Assembly: GCF_032813545.1 (NCBI RefSeq)
Contig: NZ_CP136520.1
Location: 1,668,001 to 1,732,000, forward strand
DNA length: 64,000 nucleotides
Reading direction: 5' to 3'
DNA from: Nodosilinea sp. E11
Lineage (GTDB): Bacteria > Cyanobacteriota > Cyanobacteriia > Phormidesmidales > Phormidesmidaceae
Below are positions 28,199 to 36,386 of the stretch, piece after piece. The notes under the pieces are model-generated. The model did no database searches and was not told the origin of the DNA. It worked only from the letters and a program-made list of their open reading frames with translations. Every line of letters begins with the position of its first letter. Positions within the stretch are counted from its first letter, which is position 1. The position numbers and the translations under genes were made by a program.

Positions 28199-28319
28199 AG
28201 TGTTCGAGGGAAATATTCCCAGGAGTTCGTTACTTATAGCTCAAAAGTCAAAATTCAGCGTAATTTAGCCATTTTTTGCTTTGTTCAGACCCCAGTACAG
28301 GTCTGGCCCCTGCGCCCGG

Positions 28320-29450
28320 CTAAAACCCAAACAACCGCAAAATGGCCGCGAGCGGTGTTAGAGGGCGCAGAAAAAGGCCTAGGGTGTCGCCGGCCGCAGC
28401 AGCGACGTTGCGATCGACAATCACGACATCGTTGGGCCGCAGAATGGGGTTAGTGGTGTCGTTGGCGGCAGCGGCCAGGTCTACGTCCACCGTGCGCTGG
28501 TCAACGCTGCCATCGGGGTTGAGCCGCACCAGCTGCACCGTGGAGCTTTGGGCGCGGCTGCTTTCAAACCCGCCAGCGGCTAAAATCGCCTGGTTGAGGG
28601 TGGCATTGGCGGGTAGGGTGACGCCGCCAGGGCTGGCAACCTCACCGACCACCTGCACCGGCATGGCGGCGGGTGAAAAATTGGCGCTCGAAATCGCTAC
28701 CGACTCTTCGGGCAAAACCGCCACGGCTTTGGGAACCACAATGGTATCGCCATCACGCAGGCGCATATCTTGATTAATGTCACCAGTGCGAATCAAATCC
28801 CAAAGGCTAGCGGTCACCATGGCATCGCCCTGGCGGTGGGGGCGGCGTACCTGAATAGCTTTGATGTTGGCCTGCTGAGTAATGCCTCCCGCTTCTTGGA
28901 TTACCTGGGTGAGGGTAGGCCACTGGCGAGCGGTGGGGTTACCGCTACCGCTGCCGCTGGTTTCGGCCTCTAGCTCAATGGTGTAGGTACCGGGGCGGTT
29001 TACTTCTCCAGCCACCACCACTCGCACCGGGCGGGCCGCCAGCAGCGTGACCGTCAGCTGGGGCGGGCGAGTGAGCAACGGAGCGTAGCTGGTGACCAGG
29101 GCCGTCTGAGCTTCAGCCAGGGTTAACCCTTGAACCGCCACAGCTCCTGCCAGGGGCAAGGCCAGAGTGCCATCGACCAGCACCTCGTGAACGCCGTTCT
29201 CAGGGCCGCTAAATTCTGGAATATTGAAGATGTCTATGCGAATGCGATCGCCTGGTCCGAGCACATAGGCCTCGGGCAATCGTGGTTCAGCCATAGGAGC
29301 CGCTAGTTGCCCTGGCCGGGGCAAAGGCCCCTGATCGACCTCGGTAGAGAGCGGTAGGGTTTCTGCCCAGGCGACCCCCGGCGCGGCGGTGAGGGATGCG
29401 ATCGCCCCTAGGGTGCTCACCCCCCGGAGAATTAGGCTAAAGCGGGTCAT
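28320..29450 (-). CDS. Wza-like polysaccharide export protein with SLBB domains
   Basis: A 376-residue protein of the outer-membrane polysaccharide exporter family. A signal peptide (GVSTLGAIASLTAAPGVAWA) is followed by the Poly_export domain (YVLGPGDRIRIDIFNIPEFSG...VDGTLALPLAGAVAVQGLT). Two SLBB domains follow (VVVAGEVNRPGTYTIE and QVVGEVASPGGVTLPANATL), then a hydrophobic C-terminal stretch (LGLFLRPLTPLAAILRLFGF) that could be the outer-membrane helix of a Wza octamer. No lipobox cysteine is present, unlike E. coli Wza. It would form the channel working with the Wzc protein encoded next door. Confidence 0.93.
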   Translation of the reverse strand: MTRFSLILRGVSTLGAIASLTAAPGVAWAETLPLSTEVDQGPLPRPGQLAAPMAEPRLPEAYVLGPGDRIRIDIFNIPEFSGPENGVHEVLVDGTLALPLAGAVAVQGLTLAEAQTALVTSYAPLLTRPPQLTVTLLAARPVRVVVAGEVNRPGTYTIELEAETSGSGSGNPTARQWPTLTQVIQEAGGITQQANIKAIQVRRPHRQGDAMVTASLWDLIRTGDINQDMRLRDGDTIVVPKAVAVLPEESVAISSANFSPAAMPVQVVGEVASPGGVTLPANATLNQAILAAGGFESSRAQSSTVQLVRLNPDGSVDQRTVDVDLAAAANDTTNPILRPNDVVIVDRNVAAAAGDTLGLFLRPLTPLAAILRLFGF

Positions 29451-29561
29451 TACTAGCTTCCTCAGGCTTTCTGGACAACCGCACCAACGATTAATTAGGT
29501 ACTCCGCGATAGCTCATGATGTTCTATGCAGCCCGATTTAACCTCCGTAAGTTAGCAAACG

Positions 29562-30317
29562 TTAATCTGCGCCGTGCTCATGCAAAACAAGCTGCACCTG
29601 CTCTGCTAGCCAGGTATTAAACAGCTCATCGATTAAGCGCTGACGGGTCGGCTCATCGAGTCGGGCGGGCAAAAACTTTTCGAGCCTCACCACCACAAAC
29701 CATTCCCCCACTCGGGTGGGTGGCCATAGCTGCCCCGGTTGACTAATCGAGAGCATGCGGCCCAGCGCCGGGTGCGGCACCGACAGCTCAACCGGGCCAA
29801 TTAGGCCGCCCGTCTGGGCCTCCTGACCTTCAGAATACTGCCGGGCCAGCTCAGCAAAGGGTTGGCCATCGTCTTGAATGCGGAAGTACAGTTCCTGGGC
29901 AAGACCCCCATCATGGGTGCGAATCAGCGAGTACAGCACCCGATCGAGGCTGGCCTTGCGCTGTAGAAAGTGGGACTCTACCTTAGGAGCCCAGATGTCG
30001 GCCTTGTGGCGCTGTAGTTTGGCCGCCCGCTCTGCCAAACCAGTGAGGTCGGCGTCGCTCAACCCCCGCTGAGCCAAAAACCCCTGGCGCTGCTCCGGCG
30101 ATGTGATCTGGTTAGTCTGCAAAAACTGGTCAACCGCCTGGGTGAGCTGCTCTGGCGTTAGCGTCACAGCGGCGATCGCCTGGTCAATCACTAGTTCTTT
30201 GACCAAGGCGGGTAGCAGGCCATAGCGCCGGAGCAGCGGCATGACATCGGCGGCTATGACCGCCCTATCTCCGATGGACAGCACGGGTCTGGCACTTTGA
30301 GCAGAAGAGGGATTCAC
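29562..30317 (-). CDS. Parvulin-type peptidyl-prolyl isomerase
   Basis: A 251-residue protein from a GTG start. The N-terminal half is helical and SurA/PrsA-like (VKELVIDQAIAAVTLTPEQL). The C-terminal half holds a parvulin domain with ELYFRIQDDGQPFAELARQYSEG and GGLIGPVELS...VGEWFVVVRLEKF. No clear signal peptide is visible, so location is uncertain; cyanobacterial homologues without signals are often exported by type I systems or cytoplasmic. It is the first gene of the export operon, 111 bp before wza, suggesting help with folding of the export proteins. The catalytic domain is compact but appears intact. Confidence 0.85.
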   Translation of the reverse strand: MNPSSAQSARPVLSIGDRAVIAADVMPLLRRYGLLPALVKELVIDQAIAAVTLTPEQLTQAVDQFLQTNQITSPEQRQGFLAQRGLSDADLTGLAERAAKLQRHKADIWAPKVESHFLQRKASLDRVLYSLIRTHDGGLAQELYFRIQDDGQPFAELARQYSEGQEAQTGGLIGPVELSVPHPALGRMLSISQPGQLWPPTRVGEWFVVVRLEKFLPARLDEPTRQRLIDELFNTWLAEQVQLVLHEHGAD

Positions 30318-30531
30318 AGAGACAATTGCTAAAACGGTTGCCGAGAGAGGGTACCGATTCGATCCTTTAGCCCAAGGTTATCGTATTCTGGGCGAGCCGT
30401 CAGGGGCTGAGTTAAGCGAGCCAAACTTACCCCACAACCCGGTCAAAATTTGATAGATAGAACGCAAGCTACCCAGTTGACGGGGCTGCTACAATCCACC
30501 CAACCTGTTTTATCAATCCAAGGAAAGCACC

Positions 30532-31476
30532 ATGACCCGGCCCACTATTCCCGTGGTGTCTTACCCCGATCTCTTGAGTGAGACGATGGCGCGGCAACGG
30601 GCGATCGCCACCCTGGGTCAAGCCTTAGAAGAGGTCGGGTTTTTTATCCTTGAGCCCCATCCGGTTTCCCCCGAAGTCGTGCGGCGCGCCTACCAGGTGG
30701 CCGCCAACTTCTTTGCCCTGCCCGATCGCACCAAAACCCAATATTCTCCCCCCCCTCGCCTAGGGCCAAAGGAGCCAGGAAAAGGAGGCTTTTCTAGCTT
30801 CGGCAGCGAACAGGCCAAAGGCCATAGCGTTCCCGACCTCAAAGAATTCTGGCATGTGAATCGCCACAGCCTCACCGACCCCATGGCCCCTTGGCCCCAG
30901 GAGGTGCCCTCCTTTCGCCCGGTGATGACCCGGCTCTATCAACAGCTGATGACCTGCGCCGAAACCCTGCTTGAGGCCTGCGCTGAGTACTTGGGCCAGC
31001 CCCGCGACTGGTTGGTGACTATGGCCACAGGCGGCAATACTGTGCTGCGGCTGGCCCATTACCCGGCGGTAGGCACGGTGCAGCCGGGAAGTCTGCGGGC
31101 CGCCCCCCACGAAGACATTAATTTAATTACCCTGCTCTGTGAGGCCACCGCTCCGGGGCTAGAAATTTTGGTTCAGGGCCAATGGCTCCCGATTCAGACC
31201 CACCCCGGCCAGATCGTGGTAGACACCGGCGATATGCTGCAAAACCTCACCAATGGGTTGATCAAGAGTACGACCCATCGCGTGGTCAACCCCCGCAGCG
31301 GTAACCAGGCTCGTCTCTCTATGCCGTTTTTTGTGCATCCTCACCCCGAGGTCGACCTCACCCCGGTCAAAAGTTTGGTCGATCGCACCGGCGGCGTGGC
31401 CCAGTTTCCCCCCATTACCGCCGCCGCCTACCTAGCCCAGCGGTTAGACGAGATTCAGGTGGGGCCAGCCGCCTAG
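30532..31476 (+). CDS. 2-oxoglutarate/Fe(II)-dependent oxygenase, isopenicillin-N-synthase-like
   Basis: A 314-residue enzyme of the plant-type 2OG-Fe(II) dioxygenase family. An N-terminal DIOX_N-like region (about 5-130, VVSYPDLLS...ALEEVGFFILEPHPV) precedes the double-stranded beta-helix core. The iron ligands are H193 and D195 in PHEDINLITLL and H249 in STTHRVVNP. The 2OG-binding pair is R261/S263 in ARLSMPFF. A good ribosome site (AAGGAAAG) lies before the ATG. Substrate is unknown; candidates in cyanobacteria include gibberellin/flavonoid-like or ethylene-type chemistries, none supported directly here. It is divergent from the parvulin gene. Confidence 0.9.
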   Translation: MTRPTIPVVSYPDLLSETMARQRAIATLGQALEEVGFFILEPHPVSPEVVRRAYQVAANFFALPDRTKTQYSPPPRLGPKEPGKGGFSSFGSEQAKGHSVPDLKEFWHVNRHSLTDPMAPWPQEVPSFRPVMTRLYQQLMTCAETLLEACAEYLGQPRDWLVTMATGGNTVLRLAHYPAVGTVQPGSLRAAPHEDINLITLLCEATAPGLEILVQGQWLPIQTHPGQIVVDTGDMLQNLTNGLIKSTTHRVVNPRSGNQARLSMPFFVHPHPEVDLTPVKSLVDRTGGVAQFPPITAAAYLAQRLDEIQVGPAA

Positions 31477-31538
31477 CGACTGGCCGAGACAGGACAACTT
31501 TTGTGGGCGGTTGCAGGTGCTGGGTGTCGGGTGTTATA

Positions 31539-31690
31539 CAAATCCGGATCGCCCAACCCCGATTCCAAACAGAAATTGTAGGGTGCATCCGCGCAGCGAT
31601 GCACCGTCTCAGGGTTATTTTTAGAGCAAATCCGGATTGTCTAACGCCGATTCCCAAACGGCCAACCCGTAGAGGCGCATGGCATGCGCC
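31539..31690. repeat. Composite repeat: two direct repeats plus two hairpins
   Basis: A 32/33-bp direct repeat beginning CAAATCCGGAT occurs at 31539-31570 and 31627-31659. Between the copies lies a GTAGGGTGCATC hairpin (arms 31582-31589 and 31598-31605). After the second copy lies another hairpin, GGCGCATG/CATGCGCC (31674-31681 and 31683-31690). The block fills the gap between convergent genes and resembles the block at 34821-34891. Confidence 0.65.
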
Positions 31691-31725
31691 CTGCGGAATT
31701 GAGGGCAACTAAGCAGGACTGCGTT

Positions 31726-33210
31726 TCAAGCCCCAATACCTAACTTGCCGGCCAGACTCGGCGTCAGCGGCAGCAGCACCGTCAGGGCCAAAAACAGGGC
31801 CAGCAGTCCCAGGGCCGCGCGGGCATCGTTGGGTTCAGAAATATCGTTTAGACAAGGGCGCTCTGGGTCACGCTGTAGCAGCAAGATCACCCCCGCCCAA
31901 TACAGCGCTAGGGGGTTAGCCAAAGAGACCAACCCCAGCACCACCAGGGTAAAGAGAGTGGTGCGGCCCAGGGTCTTGCGGCCATAGATCGCCTGCACCA
32001 TGCGGCCACCATCGAGCTGCCCTGCTGGCATCAGGTTGAGAGCGGTAATCACCAGCCCCAGCCAGCCCATAATCGTGAACGGGTGAATATCGACCAGGGG
32101 CTCTTGCAGCACATCCCCCAGCACTACTCGCGCCAGGGCACCGATCAGCACAGACCCCTGAAAGAACCCCGACGGAATTTGAAACGCACTACCGGGGTGC
32201 GAGAGCAGCAATCCACCCACCAGCATCACTAGAGAAACAATGCCGCCCGCCGCTGGACCGGCCACGGCAATGTCAAACAGCACGCTGCGGTTGGGCAACA
32301 GCGACTCAAACCGGGTGAGGCTGCCAAAGGCCCCAATCTGCCAGGCGGGAATTAAAAAAGGCGGGCTGAGGCGCACCCCGTAGCGACGAGCCGCCACCCA
32401 GTGGCCCGCTTCGTGGGCTCCCAAGATGGCCAGCAGGGCCAGCAGAAACGGCAACGCCGCCCGCCAGCGAGAAAAGTCTTGCAGCAAGTCAAAGCCCTGG
32501 AGCACGGCTCCAGCCTCTAGGCTGGTGAACAGGGTGGCAATCGCCAGTACCCCCGCCAGCGCCCACTGGGCCGGGGTGGTTTTGACCGGGTCAGCAGTGG
32601 CGGGCAGCACCACCACCGTGGGCTTTTGCTCCAGGTTTTCGACCAAGAAAAGGCGGTAGCGATCGCCCAGTCGTTCGGTCAAACGCTCTGCTAATTTGGC
32701 CTGGGTGGTCGCGGGGTCGCCCCGCAAGTTACCGCGAAAAATGGCCCCCTGGTCGTAGGGAATAGTCTCGGTGCGAAAGTAGGTGTCGAGGCCAAAGATA
32801 CCTTCGATCTGCGCTAGCTCCTCCGGCGGAATGGCGATCGCCGCCGCTGGAGCGCCAGGGGCAGCGGTCGGCTGATCGAGGGGCTCTAGGCGATCGGTCG
32901 GTTCAGGCACCGAGTCTGCGGCGGGTATGGGCGCTGGGCGCTGGGTAGACAGCAGGTCTTGGCCCAGGGCACGGAGGCGACGGCCCAGATAGATATAGAG
33001 CCCTGTCGCCCCCAGCAACAGCAGCAGCACCCCCGCCAAATTGATATAAATGCCTAAGGCAAATAACCCAAAAAACAACAGCCAGGGGGCCATCAGCACC
33101 ACCGATTGCAGCCAGGCCAAGATGCCCACCGAGCCGTAGGGCTGGGCGCGGCGATAGCCCCAGACCAAAATTGCGATCGCAGCCAGCAAAATCAACCCAG
33201 TTATAACCAT
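31726..33210 (-). CDS. Site-2-protease-like M50 metallopeptidase
   Basis: A 494-residue polytopic membrane protease from the ATG at 33210; an upstream start would add 22 residues of no family character. The zinc site HEAGH (H266, E267, H270) lies in LAILGAHEAGHWVAARRYG, and the second ligand motif is ALNLMPAGQLDGGRM (NxxPxxxLDGGR). Two N-terminal helices precede a 150-residue soluble domain rich in Pro/Ala (about 85-235) that is probably cytoplasmic or lumenal. The layout matches the EGY1/S2P-type cyanobacterial and plastid proteases rather than RseP, as no PDZ domain is apparent. It would cleave transmembrane substrates such as anti-sigma factors. Confidence 0.93.
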   Translation of the reverse strand: MVITGLILLAAIAILVWGYRRAQPYGSVGILAWLQSVVLMAPWLLFFGLFALGIYINLAGVLLLLLGATGLYIYLGRRLRALGQDLLSTQRPAPIPAADSVPEPTDRLEPLDQPTAAPGAPAAAIAIPPEELAQIEGIFGLDTYFRTETIPYDQGAIFRGNLRGDPATTQAKLAERLTERLGDRYRLFLVENLEQKPTVVVLPATADPVKTTPAQWALAGVLAIATLFTSLEAGAVLQGFDLLQDFSRWRAALPFLLALLAILGAHEAGHWVAARRYGVRLSPPFLIPAWQIGAFGSLTRFESLLPNRSVLFDIAVAGPAAGGIVSLVMLVGGLLLSHPGSAFQIPSGFFQGSVLIGALARVVLGDVLQEPLVDIHPFTIMGWLGLVITALNLMPAGQLDGGRMVQAIYGRKTLGRTTLFTLVVLGLVSLANPLALYWAGVILLLQRDPERPCLNDISEPNDARAALGLLALFLALTVLLPLTPSLAGKLGIGA

Positions 33211-33480
33211 AGTGCTGTTGTCCTTGCCCTCCCCAACAATGATCGAAACCGCCCCCACAGGGGCAAAAACCCCCATCAGTCTACCGTCGATAGGCCAGAG
33301 CCGACCAGCCAGGGGCCGCTTTGAGCAGTTCCGCCTGCGGCTAAACCGGTATAAATGGAATTCGCCCAGAGATTAAGGTGCTTAAATAAAGCAGACAGAA
33401 CAGCCAAACAGAACCCCTTAACCTAGAGCGGCTGCGGCCCCTGAGGGTCATCTCTATGGTTTGATCAGCCGTTGCGCGCC

Positions 33481-34791
33481 ATGACCCCATCGCCCCCCGA
33501 GCCACCTCAACCTCAGATGCCTACCCCAGTTGCAGACAATGGCGCTGACCCCCCAGGCAAGCTTTCCGCCCCGCCCCAGCTTTCAACTCCAGCTCCCGAG
33601 AGTCAGGCCACCGTCGCCCCCTCTAACCCGGCCCAGCGGCTCGATCTAGATCCCTCCGATCCAGCCAATTATCCATCCATGTCCCCTGACCCTGGCACGA
33701 CCTCCGCTAGCGCCGTCACCGTCGTTGCGATCGCGGTCATTGGGCTGGGGCTAGCCACCAACAGTTTCTGGCTCACCCTAGCCGGGTCCCTGGTGGCTAC
33801 GCTGGTCTCCCTGCGGCTAATGTGGCCCTTCTTCCAGGAAGTGTTAGGTGAGCTATCGCCCCGGCAGCAGTCACTCCTAATCGCCATCCCCGGTGTGTTG
33901 GTGGGGGTGATCGGCCTGATGAAAATCACCGGCATCAATCGGGCGATTTTGGTCTGGAGCCTCGGCCTCCGGTGGGATATTCTCGGAGCCCTAGGCGATT
34001 TTTTGGGAGCGATCGGGCAAATTTTCATTGCCTTCTTGGCCCTGTTTGTCGCCTGGCGGCAGTACGTCATCTCCCGCGATTTGACCAAACAACAAAACCT
34101 AATTACCCAGCAGCAAACCATCGATGCCTTCTTCCAGGGCATTTCAGAACTGGTGCTCGACGACGAAGGGCTGCTCGAAGACTGGCCCCAGGAGCGGATC
34201 ATTGCCGAAGCCCGCACCGCCGCCATTCTCAGCAGCGTCGATGCCGGGGGCAAAGCTAAGGTGATTCGGTTTCTCTCTCGCTCTAAGCTGCTCGCCCCCC
34301 TACGCCGCGACAACCGGTTAGGGAGAGCCATCTTAGACGGGCGGGGCGGCTACGAGGAAGATCTGGCCAGCGGCATTCGGGTGATCGATCTAGGTGCAAT
34401 GCTAGCCGCCGCCGATCTCTCTGGCACAGACCTCCGCTGGGCCGACCTGAGCGAAGCCAACCTGATTCGGGCCGACCTCCGCCGAGCCGACCTGGTACGC
34501 ACCAACTTTGCCCGAGCCATTTTGTACCAAGCCAATCTGTCCGGCGCTGATCTAATGGAAGCTCGACTGTTCTACGGTAGTCTCGAAACCGCTACCCCCC
34601 GCACCCGCACCGGCATTCCCGACTACACCACCGGAGCCAACACCGGGGCCGTGGTCGAGGGCACCAACCTCAGCGGCGTCTACCGGCTGTCAGACGACCA
34701 GCGCCGTTACATCTGCGCCTGGGGGGGCGAGGCTACCCGATCAACGGTCCCCGGCGGCTGTGACGATACTCCCAATTTGCTAGGGCGGTAG
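33481..34791 (+). CDS. Membrane protein with C-terminal pentapeptide repeats
   Basis: A 436-residue protein from the ATG at 33481. The first 70 residues are Pro/Ala/Ser-rich. Hydrophobic helices follow at about 75-95 and 100-115, then 135-155 and 175-200. The linker QQNLITQQQTIDAFFQGISELVLDDEGLLEDWPQERII is shared with other cyanobacterial pentapeptide proteins and ion-channel-like proteins. Residues about 310-370 contain pentapeptide repeats (ADLSGTDLRWADLSEANLIR and onwards) that form a right-handed beta-helix. It likely sits in the inner membrane with the repeats in the cytoplasm. Function is unknown. Confidence 0.82.
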   Translation: MTPSPPEPPQPQMPTPVADNGADPPGKLSAPPQLSTPAPESQATVAPSNPAQRLDLDPSDPANYPSMSPDPGTTSASAVTVVAIAVIGLGLATNSFWLTLAGSLVATLVSLRLMWPFFQEVLGELSPRQQSLLIAIPGVLVGVIGLMKITGINRAILVWSLGLRWDILGALGDFLGAIGQIFIAFLALFVAWRQYVISRDLTKQQNLITQQQTIDAFFQGISELVLDDEGLLEDWPQERIIAEARTAAILSSVDAGGKAKVIRFLSRSKLLAPLRRDNRLGRAILDGRGGYEEDLASGIRVIDLGAMLAAADLSGTDLRWADLSEANLIRADLRRADLVRTNFARAILYQANLSGADLMEARLFYGSLETATPRTRTGIPDYTTGANTGAVVEGTNLSGVYRLSDDQRRYICAWGGEATRSTVPGGCDDTPNLLGR

Positions 34792-34820
34792 TGCTTTTGG
34801 CGTAGATGAGTAGATCCACC

Positions 34821-34891
34821 GTAGGGTGCATCCGCGCCGCGATGCACCACCCACACCCAATCCGACTTGGGAAACCCCAATTCGGATTGGG
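34821..34891. repeat. GTAGGG hairpin plus nested CCCAATCCGA hairpin
   Basis: GGTGCATC (34825-34832) pairs with GATGCACC (34841-34848) within a GTAGGGTGCATC unit. A second hairpin has outer arms 34856-34865 and 34882-34891 (CCCAATCCGA/TCGGATTGGG) and inner arms TTGGG/CCCAA. The block lies between convergent genes and could act as a bidirectional terminator. It resembles the block at 31539-31690. Confidence 0.65.
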
Positions 34892-34893
34892 TA

Positions 34894-35793
34894 TCAGCCA
34901 AACTCGGGGACCGCACCCAGCTTGCGAACCGCCACCGATACCTCCATCCCCAGATAGTCGCCCGCATCGCCAAACCACGACCCCGAGAGCGGGATCGCCT
35001 GTCCGGGGTGACGGGCGATCGCTACCGCAATTAAATCAAACCCCTCGGTAATGCGGTTGGTGGGGTCGTAGACCAGCCAGCCAGCCCCCGGCAGATATAC
35101 CTGCAACCAGGCGTGGGTAGCCCCAGAGCCGGTCATGCCCACATCTCCCCCATCCAGGGCCGAGTCATAGAGATAGCCCGACACAAACCGACAGGCTAAC
35201 CCGAGCCGTCGCAGGGTTTCCATCATCAGCCAGGCGTAGTCGCGGCAGGTGCCCGATCGCTGGCGCAGGGTTTCTCCTGGTGGCTGGGTGCCCTCTTCCT
35301 CCCGCGATCGGTAGGTAAACGTGTCACGAATGGTGTTCATAATTCGCCCCAGCACATCGCTGGTCAGATCCATATCGCCAGCGACAAAGCTCTTGGCCCA
35401 GGCCGCCACCGAACCGTCCGGGTCTTCGGCGTGGGGCCGCAGATACACCGCCAAATCAGTCCACTCGTCGGGCGTGTACTGCACCGGCACCCGCGTCGCC
35501 CTAGGGTCGAGGGGAAAGTCATTAATGCCTCGGGTGCCAAAGTGCTCGCCCTGAAACCGACAGGTAAAGGTCAGTTCCTGGGCGGGTTCTTTGAGGCCAA
35601 TCACCGCCACGTTGTTCGACAGGGTATCGCTCACCCAGTGCACTTCAGCCGGCACATTGACAGTGATCGAGTAGCCCAGCAGCCGCCCACTATAGTTGCC
35701 CCGCGGTAAAAATATCGCCCGATGGGTACCAAAGGTCACCGGTTTGGCATAGCGGTAGGTGGTGATATGCTCTACTTCATAAACAACCGACAT
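34894..35793 (-). CDS. Transglutaminase-like cysteine protease family protein
   Basis: A 299-residue protein beginning MSVVYEVEHITTYRYAKPV, the classic bacterial transglutaminase N-terminal domain. The ATG at 35793 was chosen for that reason; an upstream start at 35883 adds 30 unrelated residues. The catalytic triad is visible: C183 in GTCRDYAW, H227 in GATHAWLQVYLP and D243 in VYDPTN. The family is annotated as transglutaminase or peptidase; the substrate is unknown. It is divergent from the DUF29 gene, with overlapping or closely abutting starts. Confidence 0.9.
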   Translation of the reverse strand: MSVVYEVEHITTYRYAKPVTFGTHRAIFLPRGNYSGRLLGYSITVNVPAEVHWVSDTLSNNVAVIGLKEPAQELTFTCRFQGEHFGTRGINDFPLDPRATRVPVQYTPDEWTDLAVYLRPHAEDPDGSVAAWAKSFVAGDMDLTSDVLGRIMNTIRDTFTYRSREEEGTQPPGETLRQRSGTCRDYAWLMMETLRRLGLACRFVSGYLYDSALDGGDVGMTGSGATHAWLQVYLPGAGWLVYDPTNRITEGFDLIAVAIARHPGQAIPLSGSWFGDAGDYLGMEVSVAVRKLGAVPEFG

Positions 35794-35876
35794 AGCGACA
35801 GTCCTAAAAGGGGGCTTTGTCCGTTGTACTACGGCTGGCCAGTCTAGAATAGGCCCATTGCGGTTCTTTAATTGCG

Positions 35877-36386
35877 ATGCCACCCCCTGAAGCCAGCCCA
35901 GATTTGGAGCCTTCTGCCGCCACCTCCGATATCTCCAATCTTTATGAGTCAGATTTCTACGCCTGGGTACAGCAACAGGCTAGCTTTCTACGTGCCCAAC
36001 AGTGGCACCATATCGATTTACCTAACTTGATCGAGGAAATTGAATCGTTGGGCAAACAGCAGCGCCAGGAGCTTCGCAGTCGGCTCAGCGTTTTGCTCGC
36101 TCACCTCCTGAACTGGCATTTTCAACCTCAACACCGCAGCCGCAGTTGGCTAGCCACATTACGGGTCCAGCGCCGCGACATTTTACGCTTACTCAATGAA
36201 AACCCCAGCCTCAAACCCGATCTGGAAGAGGCATTGACCGAAGCCTACGCGAACAGTAGGGATTTGGCGATGGGTGAAACTAACCTACCCGAGGCTACGT
36301 TCCCGCTACATTGCCCCTATTGCTTGGCCGACATTTTTGCAGAGGATTTTTATCCTGGCGAACCTAGTGATTTGTTAAATGACTAG
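35877..36386 (+). CDS. DUF29 family protein
   Basis: A 169-residue protein with the DUF29 signature: ESDFYAWVQQQASFLRAQQWHHIDLPNLIEEIESLG, then LLAHLLNWHFQP and SWLATLRVQRRDILRLL. DUF29 proteins are abundant in cyanobacteria, helical and of unknown function. The first 20 residues are Pro/Ser-rich and probably disordered. Its stop codon shares a CTAG tetranucleotide with the stop codon of the convergent bioA. Confidence 0.88.
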   Translation: MPPPEASPDLEPSAATSDISNLYESDFYAWVQQQASFLRAQQWHHIDLPNLIEEIESLGKQQRQELRSRLSVLLAHLLNWHFQPQHRSRSWLATLRVQRRDILRLLNENPSLKPDLEEALTEAYANSRDLAMGETNLPEATFPLHCPYCLADIFAEDFYPGEPSDLLND

